64,000 bases of DNA from an uncultured Phocaeicola sp. (GTDB lineage Bacteria; Bacteroidota; Bacteroidia; Bacteroidales; Bacteroidaceae): positions 1-64,000 of the forward strand of contig CANPVZ010000006.1 of the NCBI GenBank assembly GCA_947581855.1, given 5' to 3'. This document shows positions 1-8,698 of this stretch, piece by piece. Both the position numbers and the translations under genes were made by a program. Every line of letters starts with the position of its first letter. Within the stretch, counting starts at the first letter, position 1. The notes below the pieces were generated by a model. The model was not told the origin of the DNA. It made no database searches and worked only from the letters and a program-made list of their open reading frames with translations.

Positions 1-2062
1 CTTTATTAGCGTCAAGCCCGAAGTTACTTATAACCCAATCGTAATTATTAACCATTGTATTATATCCGGTAGAATTACGGTTGGTAATAAATTCGGGATA
101 AGGTGTTTTGGGACATCCTAATTTCTTGTAAAACTCCGGTAGGGTCTTACGTGATACAAATTCGTTTGCCAATTCCATATAACGCCGTTGCGTATCGGTA
201 AGGTACATATTTCCCGGTTTGTTCCTATTATGTGTAATCTCATGCCAAAATGTAGCCATAGCGTCTGCTTCTCCTTTTGTTATGTCTGCCGAATGTCTTG
301 TAGCTATCTTAGCTAATGCAGATTTTACCCCGGCTAATCTATCCGGCGTTAATGATAAACGCCCGTCCATGTACGTAAAACCGTTTACCCCCGTTCTTCT
401 CGTTGGAGTTAGTTTTAAATCTCCGTTCTCAAACCATTTTTCGGTAAGTTCCTTGTTTATTTTTGCAAAGGTTTCATCTACTTGTACATCCGAAGTGTAG
501 GCGGTTCTTAATGCCGGATGCGGGTTATCTCCGCCTTTGGCTACTTCCGCTTTAGCCTTCTGTAAATCTGTCTTAGCTTTGGATAATGCCTGTTGTAGCT
601 TTGGGATGCAATCGCCGTAATAGTTTGAAGTATGTATTTCGTTGGCGTTCATAATACTTGTGTACTCCTTTTGCAAGTCGGCAAAGCCTTTCATGTCTTT
701 TTCTATGAAGTCCCGTAAGTCGCTTATCGCCCTAAGCCATTCCCGTTTTCGTTGAAGTAGTACGTTATCTACTTTGTCTATTTCCCCGGTCAGTGCGGTT
801 CTGTTACCGGAATTGCGTAAAGTGTCTAAAGCTGAAACATCCAAACCGAAGGAATACGCCCAACGCTTGTAATAAGCTATATCGCTGTCAAACTCCGTAC
901 ATGGTTCTACGGTATTCATTACCTTACTTGCTATTCCAGTCTTTAACCCGCCGCTAATCTTTCCGCCGTTGAAATTATCGCGAATATAGTAAGGCATGGA
1001 CTTCCAGCCCTTCGCGCGTTCTTCAATGTTGCTGATGTAATCCCGAAAGGCTTTAGGTACGTCCTTAACTGTCCGTCGTGAAGGAAGGCTTTTATACTGT
1101 GCGCCCTTAACAATCGCTTTTAGCCTATTAGCCCGGTTCTTGTTGTATTCGTCGTAATCCGCCATGATGGGAACGGCGAAACAGCGGCATTGTGGATGCC
1201 ACCCTACGAATTTGAATGTTTTCGGGTAATCCCCTGCCAACGTGTCGCAAATATCCACGAACGGAACGGGTTCGCCTTTGGAGTTCTTTATAGTGTGGTT
1301 ATTGCTAAGCATTACACGAATACCCACAATAAAATCAAGCTGTTGCCATCGTAAGTATTCGCTTTCCCGGTACGCCATGTTTATTTCGGTGCGTGTCAAT
1401 CGCTGGGCGTTCTTTGCTGAAGAACGGTAAATACCTTGTCCGGGGTGGTACATCTTTGCCGCCTTACTTAGTCGCAGGTTGCCACCTTTATCGCGTACTC
1501 GCCTATAAAGTCGGTCGGGTTCATTCAAGTATTGTCGTAAATCACGGCTTAATTGCTGTGCGCTTTTTCCTTCCCCTAATCCTACGTCTATGCCCAATTC
1601 CATAGCGTCTTTTAATTCTTCGGCATACTTCCAAACCCTTTGGCTAAGGTTCAAACCGTTTTCCTTACGTTTCTGAAATGCGCTAAGGGCTTCAAGGTTG
1701 CGCGCTTGGTAACGTTCTGCTTCCTCTTTGGTCAGTTTGGAAGTCCGAAGGATGGAAGCTAAAAAAGCGTCGTTCTTCTGACATGCTGCCAGCCATTCGG
1801 AACGTTGCCCGGAAGTAACTACGGCTTCAATCTTTCCGGCAAGCCGGGTAACAATGCCGCGCGCCTGCTTTTTGGCTTTTGGGAAGTCGTCGAAGTTAAA
1901 CGTTCCGCCAGCCGGAAGGTTAATCTTTCCAGCAAGGCTGGCAAATTCATCCGCCGCCGTTTGGTATAACTTGGCTACTTGCTTTGCGTAGCGTTCGGTT
2001 CTTGTGTAGTGTTTCGCGTCAAATCCGCGAAGCTGTATTATAAGTTGGTTTTCTTTTGCCAT
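1..2062 (-). CDS. MuF-family phage head protein with C-terminal HExxH domain (3' end cut by window)
   Basis: Read by translating the minus strand: ATG at 2062, open to the window edge (about 687 codons). Residues roughly 150-295 match the MuF/SPP1 gp7 head morphogenesis domain, with its late conserved segment containing GWHPQCRC near residue 287. MuF proteins sit at the portal and may be injected with DNA. A long alpha-helical middle follows, and at residues 607-611 (bases 230-244) there is HEITH, a zinc-metallopeptidase-type HExxH in the context ATFWHEITHNRNK. The gene follows portal and terminase in the same direction, the usual place for MuF. The third zinc ligand is not certain. The C-terminal domain could be a peptidase, a toxin-like domain or a degenerate fold. 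Confidence 0.85.
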   Translation of the reverse strand, partial: MAKENQLIIQLRGFDAKHYTRTERYAKQVAKLYQTAADEFASLAGKINLPAGGTFNFDDFPKAKKQARGIVTRLAGKIEAVVTSGQRSEWLAACQKNDAFLASILRTSKLTKEEAERYQARNLEALSAFQKRKENGLNLSQRVWKYAEELKDAMELGIDVGLGEGKSAQQLSRDLRQYLNEPDRLYRRVRDKGGNLRLSKAAKMYHPGQGIYRSSAKNAQRLTRTEINMAYRESEYLRWQQLDFIVGIRVMLSNNHTIKNSKGEPVPFVDICDTLAGDYPKTFKFVGWHPQCRCFAVPIMADYDEYNKNRANRLKAIVKGAQYKSLPSRRTVKDVPKAFRDYISNIEERAKGWKSMPYYIRDNFNGGKISGGLKTGIASKVMNTVEPCTEFDSDIAYYKRWAYSFGLDVSALDTLRNSGNRTALTGEIDKVDNVLLQRKREWLRAISDLRDFIEKDMKGFADLQKEYTSIMNANEIHTSNYYGDCIPKLQQALSKAKTDLQKAKAEVAKGGDNPHPALRTAYTSDVQVDETFAKINKELTEKWFENGDLKLTPTRRTGVNGFTYMDGRLSLTPDRLAGVKSALAKIATRHSADITKGEADAMATFWHEITHNRNKPGNMYLTDTQRRYMELANEFVSRKTLPEFYKKLGCPKTPYPEFITNRNSTGYNTMVNNYDWVISNFGLDANK

Positions 2063-2159
2063 AGTTATTTTCTTGAAAAATCGCGTTTAAGCGCGTTTCT
2101 TTCCTTTGGCGTTAGTTTATATGTCCGAAGGGTAGAAACGCGCAGAAACCAAAGAAGAC

Positions 2160-2174
2160 GTATTATTTTAATAC
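2160..2174. promoter_or_regulatory. 15-bp palindrome GTATTA-N3-TAATAC, copy 1
   Basis: GTATTATTTTAATAC, a perfect dyad with a 3-bp centre, flanked by C and G so that the stem is 8 bp (ACGTATTA/TAATACGT). It lies between the portal stop codon (2185) and the MuF start (2062). Four related copies exist in other prophage gaps (7461, 11498, 22231, 23758). It could be an operator, a stoperator-like site or an RNA hairpin. Confidence 0.55.
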
Positions 2175-2184
2175 GTTCTTAAAG

Positions 2185-3669
2185 CTAAATAGTCGGTTCG
2201 TTCTGATAATAGCTATTTTCCCGGTCTTCTTCGTTAATTATAGCCTTTTCTTCTTCGTCCACGTTATCCGCCCATCCCAAACGCTGAATAGTGGCGCGTC
2301 GGCTTGCAATCTGCTTGTTTCCGTTTGCTGATGTAAGAATGTTTATCTTACTAAGTTCGTCTTCGATAATGTAAGGTACTATTTCGGGTTCTATTATTAA
2401 ATTGTCACAAGCCTTAGACCATTCCAAATGCGCTTGTTTGAAGAAGGCTTTTAGTACGTTTACCCTTCGTTGCAAATAGTCTGAAAATATTTCGCTTTTA
2501 TCCTGCACCTTCAAATGTGCGTCCATGAAAAGAAGCTGTAAGGCTACGCCGGAAATTGCGCCTATTCCTTTGACGGTATCAAACGAAATGTCGGGCGTTT
2601 GCGTAATGGTGTAAATCATGCGCAGGAGTGTTTCTATTTCCAGCTTAACACTTTCGGGTGCGTTTTGCCATGCCAAATATTGCGCGGTAGCCCCGTTTTC
2701 CCCTTCAATGATAGCCCCGGCTTCCCCTTTCCGGGCAAATCCTATAACCTTTCCTTGTACGAAAATCTTAGGGCTGGCGTGGTAGTCGTTCGTGTCGGCG
2801 AAGTTGGAAAGCAGCTTTTCCAATCGGTCTATAAGGCTTTGAACGTCTTCCCATTCTACTTGTGGCTGGCAGGCATAAATAACGGGTATCTTTCCTATTG
2901 TTAATTCTTTCGGGAAGCCTTCTACCAGAGTCCAATTTTTACCCGCTACTTCCCCGTCCAAACCGTCGCAACACCATAAATAGTGTTTGTCTTTCGTATA
3001 GGTTTCAAAGTAGGTACGTGTAATCATATCCCGGTCTTTGCGCGTAAATTGGCGACTAAACGCAACCATATCGCGCGTGTCGTCAAAGTAGGGGTAAAGC
3101 CTATCGCCAAACATCGGGCTGAATATAGCTACCTTAAATTTTTTCGTAGTTTTGAAGCCGTAGGTTTCGTGTTCAGGCACTTCTACCGGATACCAAAGTT
3201 CGGCTACTTCTGTCATGCTGTAAAGGCTTCGCGCTATCCGTCTGTTAAGTGTCTTTTCCTTAACGTCGTGGAAGGCTCGGTTTATAGCTTTCAAAAGAGC
3301 TTTTTCGTCTTCCCCTTCCGGGTTACTTCCATAAGTAACCGGGTTTCCGAACGTGAAAGCTACGGCGCGTTTTACTATCAACTTTTGAATAGCCAATGCT
3401 ATACGCGCTACGGGTTCTATTCTAAACCCTTGTTCCGTGGTCTGTTCTACGTTCGGGTTCACGTTTTTGACTTCGCCGTATTCGTCGCTGTCCTTATCAA
3501 TTACTACAAGTTTGTCCGGTCGCTTTTGCGTGTCATTTATATCGTGCAGCTTCGGGTCGTACTGCGCGACGTGTTCCTTTGTGTTAGGCTCTACACTCAA
3601 ACGTCCGTTTCTCAATTCACTAACGACTTTGCTAATGTCTTCGCTTTGTAATAGTTCTTCTATTGTCAT
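2185..3669 (-). CDS. Phage portal protein, SPP1 gp6 type
   Basis: 494 residues, the usual size for SPP1-type portals. The portal is the dodecameric ring at one capsid vertex through which DNA is packaged and ejected and where head and tail join. The middle holds the portal-like stretch with ADTNDYHASPKIF and repeated TQTPDISFDTVKG, and the C-terminal part is acidic and helical. It starts just downstream of the terminase large-subunit gene (17 bp gap) and precedes MuF, the standard packaging order. The call comes from family resemblance plus synteny. I see no truncation. Confidence 0.85.
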   Translation of the reverse strand: MTIEELLQSEDISKVVSELRNGRLSVEPNTKEHVAQYDPKLHDINDTQKRPDKLVVIDKDSDEYGEVKNVNPNVEQTTEQGFRIEPVARIALAIQKLIVKRAVAFTFGNPVTYGSNPEGEDEKALLKAINRAFHDVKEKTLNRRIARSLYSMTEVAELWYPVEVPEHETYGFKTTKKFKVAIFSPMFGDRLYPYFDDTRDMVAFSRQFTRKDRDMITRTYFETYTKDKHYLWCCDGLDGEVAGKNWTLVEGFPKELTIGKIPVIYACQPQVEWEDVQSLIDRLEKLLSNFADTNDYHASPKIFVQGKVIGFARKGEAGAIIEGENGATAQYLAWQNAPESVKLEIETLLRMIYTITQTPDISFDTVKGIGAISGVALQLLFMDAHLKVQDKSEIFSDYLQRRVNVLKAFFKQAHLEWSKACDNLIIEPEIVPYIIEDELSKINILTSANGNKQIASRRATIQRLGWADNVDEEEKAIINEEDRENSYYQNEPTI

Positions 3670-3686
3670 AGCTGTAAATATTTAAG

Positions 3687-5150
3687 TTATCGAAATATTC
3701 TATTAAGTTTTTGGGGTTGGCTTCCACGTTTCTCTATCGTTCCCGTCAATGCGTCCGGCGCGTCGTCGTGTGCGTTCTTTCCGGTCTTCTTGTATTGGGT
3801 TATCGCTTTATAGAACTGCGGGAAAATATGTTCCCAACCTTTCGGGAAGTAAGTAAGGTTCTGCACTTCCGCCGAGTGGTTGAATATGCGCACTTCCTTG
3901 TTTTCTGATTGGTGGAACCACGTAAAGGAAGTTTCCCGGTTGCCTAATATGCGGCATTGCGCTTCAACGTTCCGGGAGAAGCCGCGTCCGCCGTTGTTGC
4001 TTTCTATTATGGCTTCCTCTACCTTGTACTTGGTAAGCCTGCGCGCGGTTTCCGGTTCGGTTGTTTCCATTGCCGCCTGCGTATAGTACACGTCAATGAT
4101 GAAGTTTCCTATTTCCGTTTCAAGATAGATAATACAGCAAAGGAAGTCCGCGCCCGTATCTGCCGTATCTATGTAGGCTTTAATTTTGCGCTTCCGGGTA
4201 ACGGGTTGTACTTCGTATGTCTTAAATTCGCGTTCGTACATAAGCCCGGTTAATGGTGTCGGGTTCTGCATGTACTGCGTATCAAAGACATAAACGTTTT
4301 TCTCGCGAAGGTTATATAATTCTTGTAGCGTGTGCTTAAACTCCCATAGCGCGTGTTCTTCCCCATCTTCGCCTGTTTCTATGACCGGAAGGCTTAATAC
4401 CGTCCATTCGCCCGGTTCAAGGCGTTGCAGGTAGCCGCAAAGGTCGTCTTCGTCCAACCGTTGCATGATAATTATTATCGGGGTCTTGCGGCTGTTTACG
4501 CGGTTTCGTATGGTTGTTTCAAACTTGTTGTTTACTTTATCGCGAACTTGTGCGCTACGTGCGTCGTCCGGCTTTATTGGGTCGTCTATTATAATTGCAC
4601 CGCCGAAGCCGTCAGCGTTCAGTCCGTCGAGTTCTTCTACTTCCTTTGCCAATTCGTCGTTTTCTTCTTCATCAACCAAACCCGCGCCGAAGCCCGTAAC
4701 CTGCCCGGCGGAAGAAACGGCATACAAGCCGCCGCCTTCGGTCGTGTACCACTTCTTTGTATTGGTTGAAGTCGGTATAGTAGCCGGGAAAATGCGTCTG
4801 TATTCCGGTTCGTTTATAATATCCTGCACGCCGCGCGAGTTGTCGCGGGCTAAGTCGTCGGAATAGGAAAGATGAATAAACTTAGCCTTCGGATTGATAG
4901 CCAGTCCTTCCGCTATAAAGTTCTTAACCGCTAATTCTGTCTTTCCGTATCGTGGTGCAATGTTTATGATAAGGCGCGTAATTTCCCCGCAAAGCACTTT
5001 GTCAAGCGCAGCAGCTATTTCCCTATGGTGTTTGCCTACAACAAACTTGCGCTTCTGCCTTATCTTGAAGAAGTATCGCGTAAAGTTTAACGTACCCTGC
5101 AAAACAAAGGTACGTATTACGTCTATATCCCTTATCGTTTTAGCACTCAC
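3687..5150 (-). CDS. Terminase large subunit (packaging ATPase-nuclease)
   Basis: 487 residues. The N-terminal ATPase half has a Walker A-like motif near residues 64-71 (IAPRYGKTEL), a Walker B-like IIIDDP near residue 188, and the MQRLDEDDLCGYL segment that follows in many phage large terminases. The C-terminal RNase H-like nuclease half begins at AYIDTADTGADF and has a late acidic pair in HDDAPDALTG. The protein pumps DNA into the prohead through the portal and cuts concatemers. Its start overlaps the end of the small-subunit gene by 11 bp, so the two are probably translationally coupled. Confidence 0.93.
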   Translation of the reverse strand: MSAKTIRDIDVIRTFVLQGTLNFTRYFFKIRQKRKFVVGKHHREIAAALDKVLCGEITRLIINIAPRYGKTELAVKNFIAEGLAINPKAKFIHLSYSDDLARDNSRGVQDIINEPEYRRIFPATIPTSTNTKKWYTTEGGGLYAVSSAGQVTGFGAGLVDEEENDELAKEVEELDGLNADGFGGAIIIDDPIKPDDARSAQVRDKVNNKFETTIRNRVNSRKTPIIIIMQRLDEDDLCGYLQRLEPGEWTVLSLPVIETGEDGEEHALWEFKHTLQELYNLREKNVYVFDTQYMQNPTPLTGLMYEREFKTYEVQPVTRKRKIKAYIDTADTGADFLCCIIYLETEIGNFIIDVYYTQAAMETTEPETARRLTKYKVEEAIIESNNGGRGFSRNVEAQCRILGNRETSFTWFHQSENKEVRIFNHSAEVQNLTYFPKGWEHIFPQFYKAITQYKKTGKNAHDDAPDALTGTIEKRGSQPQKLNRIFR

Positions 5151-5697
5151 TATCCAGCTTTTTAAATAGTTCCTTAGCTTCTTCCTTCGTCAATGTACGG
5201 GCGGGTGGTATAAGGTCTTTTCCATCCTTCCCGGTAACTTCCGCGTTTTGTCGGTTGCGCCAGCGTTCCGGTTCTGCGTTGGTAAGCGTGAATATTATTG
5301 CCGCTGTGTCCGGCTGGAAATGCTTATCTACTGTCTTTTGCTCCTTTATACGCGGTATTTCCTTCCCGTTTACATCAAACTTGCCGCTTCCTACGGTTAC
5401 TATATGCTTTTCCTGCACCGTATAGCCTTGTATCTTTTTTAAAAGGCTTCGTTTTGCTTCTGTGGCAAAGAAGGCTAAACGTTTATCTTCTGCCTTTTCT
5501 AATGCTTCGCAAAACTCGCTTTTATCATTCTTCCAACGGTAGAAGGTCGCTTCGTCAATGCCAACGGCGCGGCAAAGTTCCGGGACGCTGTAAGTGTCCT
5601 TTGCTACAAGCTCACAAATACGCTCTACTATTTTGGGCGTGTATTTGGTCTTTCTGCCTTTCTTTGCCGTATTATTGTTACCTTCCTTAGAGTTCAT
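5140..5697 (-). CDS. Terminase small subunit
   Basis: 185 residues. A basic N-terminus (KKGRKTKYTPKIVERI) leads into a helix-turn-helix region (VPELCRAVGIDEATFYRWKND), as in small terminases that recognise the packaging site. The middle is helical, and a C-terminal tail (TLTKEEAKELFKKL) probably contacts the large subunit. It sits directly upstream of the large subunit and overlaps it by 11 bp. The identification rests on the HTH pattern, the size and this position. Confidence 0.85.
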   Translation of the reverse strand: MNSKEGNNNTAKKGRKTKYTPKIVERICELVAKDTYSVPELCRAVGIDEATFYRWKNDKSEFCEALEKAEDKRLAFFATEAKRSLLKKIQGYTVQEKHIVTVGSGKFDVNGKEIPRIKEQKTVDKHFQPDTAAIIFTLTNAEPERWRNRQNAEVTGKDGKDLIPPARTLTKEEAKELFKKLDSEC

Positions 5698-5708
5698 GAC
5701 TTACGTTA

Positions 5709-7265
5709 TTATTGTGGTAATTCGTCGCTTATATGAAGTTCCCCGAAATCTTCTTTAATGTTCTTCGGGTCGCCTTTGTAGAATACTAATACATCATCGT
5801 GCAGGTTACTGTTTTCCCGGCTCTTGTTGAATATCTCCAACGCCTTTTTAACCTGCAACTCTTCAAAACTATCTATCGTTTCCTCTACGCTGCCTTTACA
5901 GAAAACCAGCACGTTTTGATGAACCTTTCCTACCTTGCGCGTACCGTTGAACTGCCGCCGTACTCTTATTGCAAGGCTGGTTATTTGGTTTACAAGGATA
6001 AGGGAATTGTAATAATGAAGACCGCACCCCGTAAATGCTTCTATTGTGTGGCTTACAAAGTTTCTGTAAATGCCCTTCTTATCCCGTATATCCCCAACGA
6101 CAAAAACCGCGAAACGGTTATTTTTTAACCGGGTGCAGGATTGCTTTATAATACGTTTGTACGCTTCAATGAATTGCGCATAGTCCATGTTTGAAATATC
6201 GCGCGGGTCATTGCTATATACTTCCAAATCCGCGTAGGGCGGGCAGGAAAAAATCATATCGAAATCTCCACTTATCCCGTTCGTGCTAAGAACGTCTTCA
6301 AGCTGGGAACTATCGCCTACCGTCCATTGGGGAAAGAATGGGCAACTTACACCTAATACTTCTTCCGCGTTTGTTCTGTTGGCTCTAATTTGGGCTTCGC
6401 TCAAATCATTGCCGACGTAAGGCATGTTCAACTTTGCCGCTACTATGCCGCGAACGCTTCCGCCTGCGAACGGGTCTAATATCCGTCCGCCTTCAATGTT
6501 GAACCAACGGTAAGAAAGTTCGGTTAATACCGGGTCGAATATGCTTGTAGTAGTCATTGTTTTAAGCCCTAAACGCTCCATTTCCGCTATCACTTCTTCC
6601 GTCTGTGGTTCTCTGCCTAAAGTTTCGCGTAATGCGTTCTTGGTATCGTAAAATATTGGCGGTTGCGCTGTCTTTGCAAAAGTCAAATCTTCGCTTCTAC
6701 CTTCGTCGCTTTTTATGCCTATTTCCAGCCATGCCCGGCGGCGTTCCTGCCATTCGGCGGTACGGGTATTCAATACAGAAAACGGCGGCAAAATAAAGTC
6801 GTCTTTAAGGCGTTTAAGTTGTTTTTCCGGATTTTCATCCCCTTCGCTGTCTTCCCCAAAATCTACCGGAACGCCCCATGCTTCGTTATCTATACCGAAC
6901 TCTTCTTTTGCCTTAGCTATGGCTTCTTCGTCCCAATCAAGATTAGCGGCGGCTGTCGCGTTGTCTGCTAACGCAAGTTCGCGCCCTTCCTTTGTATCTA
7001 AGTCTATATCGTTGCGCTTTACGGCTACAAGTTCGTTTCCGGTTGTTTCGACTATAATAACATCTTCCATGCCTGCACTTGCAAAGCCTTCGGTAGTCTT
7101 GTTTCCGGCTATAATCTTGTTGTTTTTGTCGAGCAGGATTGAACGCCCCGCGCCGAATGTGCGCAGGCTTTTTTCTATCATGCTTTGCCCGAACTGCGTA
7201 CCCTTGTTGAAATTCAAGTCGTCCGGTATAAGGTCTTCTATTTTTGTCTTTTTAATCTTTGCCAT
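5709..7265 (-). CDS. ParB-like domain fused to DNA methyltransferase
   Basis: 518 residues. Residues about 1-130 resemble the ParB/Srx N-terminal domain (DLIPDDLNFNKGTQ, GNKTTEGFASAGMEDVIIVE, LALADNATA). From about residue 250 there is a DNA methyltransferase with an SAM-binding motif (GGRILDPFAGGSVRG) and an FSCPPYADLE catalytic motif of the xPPY type found in amino-methyltransferases, probably N6-adenine or N4-cytosine. It is the first gene after the early/late boundary and lies 11 bp from the small terminase. It could modify phage DNA against host restriction or mark packaging sites. No restriction endonuclease gene is beside it, so it looks like an orphan methylase. Confidence 0.85.
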   Translation of the reverse strand: MAKIKKTKIEDLIPDDLNFNKGTQFGQSMIEKSLRTFGAGRSILLDKNNKIIAGNKTTEGFASAGMEDVIIVETTGNELVAVKRNDIDLDTKEGRELALADNATAAANLDWDEEAIAKAKEEFGIDNEAWGVPVDFGEDSEGDENPEKQLKRLKDDFILPPFSVLNTRTAEWQERRRAWLEIGIKSDEGRSEDLTFAKTAQPPIFYDTKNALRETLGREPQTEEVIAEMERLGLKTMTTTSIFDPVLTELSYRWFNIEGGRILDPFAGGSVRGIVAAKLNMPYVGNDLSEAQIRANRTNAEEVLGVSCPFFPQWTVGDSSQLEDVLSTNGISGDFDMIFSCPPYADLEVYSNDPRDISNMDYAQFIEAYKRIIKQSCTRLKNNRFAVFVVGDIRDKKGIYRNFVSHTIEAFTGCGLHYYNSLILVNQITSLAIRVRRQFNGTRKVGKVHQNVLVFCKGSVEETIDSFEELQVKKALEIFNKSRENSNLHDDVLVFYKGDPKNIKEDFGELHISDELPQ

Positions 7266-7283
7266 ATTAAATCGTTTTTAATA

Positions 7284-7307
7284 AAAAAGGGCGTGGTCTT
7301 TTACGCC
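7284..7307 (-). terminator. Hairpin plus T-run just upstream of the methyltransferase gene
   Basis: On the minus strand, GGCGT and ACGCC (bases 7290-7294 and 7303-7307) pair around an 8-nt loop and are followed by C then six T. It would act on leftward transcripts and lies only about 20 bp before the methyltransferase start at 7265, so it may be an attenuator that the phage must pass to express late genes. Confidence 0.5.
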
Positions 7308-7452
7308 GCGCCCCGCTTCGGCTCTTAGCCGTTGCTATCAGCTATATGATGCTTTTGTAAAGCCTGAATAAACAAACCAACAACGGCGGTAACGCGACCC
7401 GGCGAACAATCCCCGTTATTGCCCTCGTTTTGGTTTTGCTGCAAAAATAAAA

Positions 7453-7483
7453 GGTTTAGCGTATTAAAGTGATACGCTAAACC
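7453..7483 (-). terminator. Terminator at end of the early operon, containing palindrome copy 2
   Basis: GGTTTAGCGTA (7453-7463) and TACGCTAAACC (7473-7483) form an 11-12 bp stem. Read leftwards the stem is followed by TTTTATTTTT, a good intrinsic terminator for the early operon ending at 7514. The central 15 bp, GTATTAAAGTGATAC (7461-7475), is the second copy of the dispersed palindrome and is identical to the copy at 23758. Rightwards there is no T-run. Confidence 0.7.
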
Positions 7484-7513
7484 CTAAAATACTTCGCCAA
7501 AACTTCACGCTCC

Positions 7514-7930
7514 CTATTTTTTCGGGAATAAGTAACTTATTACTTCTTTTCTGAAATCATCGAAAGAACGGCAAATAACATACTTGTTTCCGGCGGCTTC
7601 CGCTGCCTTCTGCCATTGCTTTTGTGTTTCGCGCTGTGTACTGCCCTTTTCTTCGGTCTTGAACTCAATACAAAGGGAAGCAAAGCCGCCCGAAGGTTTT
7701 AACAGTATCATGTCGGCTACCCCGGCTGTAACACCTTCGCCCTTCAATATCCCGGCTTCCCGTTTGTTCCGCGCTCCGCCGTTGGGTACTGCAAAAAGTA
7801 GTAATCCAATTTCCGGGAACTGCAAACGGAACCACTTAACGCAACTTTGTTGTATTTGGCTTTCTATATGCCTGGACTTTTTCCGGGTAGTAGTCTTATT
7901 GGCTATCGCCTTCATTTCCTCAAATGTCAT
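7514..7930 (-). CDS. VRR-NUC family nuclease
   Basis: About 138 residues from the ATG at 7930, chosen because upstream in-frame Met codons lie deep inside the preceding gene; this start overlaps that gene by 11 bp. VRR-NUC features in order: ESQIQQSCVKWFRLQFPE, then PNGGARNKREAGILKGEGV and GVADMILL, then the EFK catalytic segment (CIEFKTEEKGSTQR) and a late Gln/Trp region (QKQWQKAAEAAG). These are the E...D...ExK residues of a PD-(D/E)xK nuclease. Phage copies probably act as structure-specific endonucleases in replication or recombination. It is the last gene of the early operon. Confidence 0.85.
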   Translation of the reverse strand: MTFEEMKAIANKTTTRKKSRHIESQIQQSCVKWFRLQFPEIGLLLFAVPNGGARNKREAGILKGEGVTAGVADMILLKPSGGFASLCIEFKTEEKGSTQRETQKQWQKAAEAAGNKYVICRSFDDFRKEVISYLFPKK

Positions 7931-8276
7931 TTCCCGCCGCTTTTTCGTTAGCCTTTTCCGCTGCTTTTCGGGCGCGTTCCTGCTGGTTAAGGAAAACAAC
8001 CCGTCGGGCGGCTTCAAAAACAATGTTCGCCACTACATCGCGTTGCCCGCGTGATAGTTGGCTTTCCTTGTTGGCTATCTTCGGGAACTCCGAAAGGATG
8101 AAGGAAAGCGAAAGGTTGCCTTCGTCCATCAACCGAATAACCGGGGAAGATTTTAACTGTGCCCCGCCTATCTGTACATTTCTGCGGGCTTCTCTTGTTT
8201 CTGTTATAATGTTTTCTACCTGCGTATTGAACTTCTTATCTTCCAATATACGCGCGTCAATCTCTACATTAACCAT
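7920..8276 (-). CDS. Conserved phage protein of unknown function
   Basis: 118 residues, soluble and charged. The first half is mixed alpha/beta and the C-terminal third (ARRVVFLNQQERARKAAEKANEKA) is a basic amphipathic helix. No enzyme motif is seen. It overlaps the nuclease gene downstream by 11 bp and starts just after a small membrane protein gene, so it sits firmly inside the early operon. A role as a partner of the nuclease is possible from the coupling but is not shown. Confidence 0.65.
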   Translation of the reverse strand: MVNVEIDARILEDKKFNTQVENIITETREARRNVQIGGAQLKSSPVIRLMDEGNLSLSFILSEFPKIANKESQLSRGQRDVVANIVFEAARRVVFLNQQERARKAAEKANEKAAGNDI

Positions 8277-8280
8277 AATG

Positions 8281-8457
8281 CTAATTTTTATTTTTACGTT
8301 TTACATCAATCCAAGCCGTCACTATTGCGCTGGCAAAATTTGCTATGCTGACTACTATAAGTATTCTTGTAAGCCAATCTATTTTTGCTTCGTGAGCCAA
8401 CAAGCACGCAATAAGCGAAAGCCAGAATGTTATTTCCTCAAATTGGTAACTTTTCAT
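8281..8457 (-). CDS. Small membrane protein (58 aa)
   Basis: Found by hand translation: ATG at 8457, stop TAG at 8281. The product starts MKSYQFEEITFWLSLIACLL, has two hydrophobic stretches (about residues 10-22 and 32-49, the second RILIVVSIANFASAIVTAWI), and ends in a basic tail (DVKRKNKN), suggesting an inner-membrane hairpin. It fills exactly the gap between two early genes and ends 5 bp before the next start. Function unknown; holin-like and superinfection-exclusion roles both fit the topology. Confidence 0.6.
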   Translation of the reverse strand: MKSYQFEEITFWLSLIACLLAHEAKIDWLTRILIVVSIANFASAIVTAWIDVKRKNKN

Positions 8458-8467
8458 CGAATAGCCT

Positions 8468-8698
8468 TTAATCGTTACTACTACGGTTTAATAAATCTTC
8501 GTCAAAAGCCCCGAAAAGCGAAGTTTGCCGGGCTTTTTCCTTCTCGCTTAGAAGTTGTTCTACCCGCTTTATTTCCGTGTCTATTTCGGCTTCTAATTGC
8601 TTCGATTTGCTTAGCGCGGAAGGTGCGCGGAAACGGAAGTATTCTTTTTGTGCCTTCCGCATCTCTACAACTTTGTCGTAAAACTCCTTTGGGGTCAT
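8468..8698 (-). CDS. Small phage protein, coiled-coil
   Basis: 76 residues from the ATG at 8698. This start is preferred over an upstream in-frame Met because it makes an ATGA overlap with the preceding gene's stop (8695). It begins MTPKEFYDKVVEMRKAQKEYF and has a strongly helical middle (LEAEIDTEIKRVEQLLSEKEK) likely to form a coiled coil. No recognised family. It lies in the run of short, overlapping early genes. Confidence 0.6.
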   Translation of the reverse strand: MTPKEFYDKVVEMRKAQKEYFRFRAPSALSKSKQLEAEIDTEIKRVEQLLSEKEKARQTSLFGAFDEDLLNRSSND

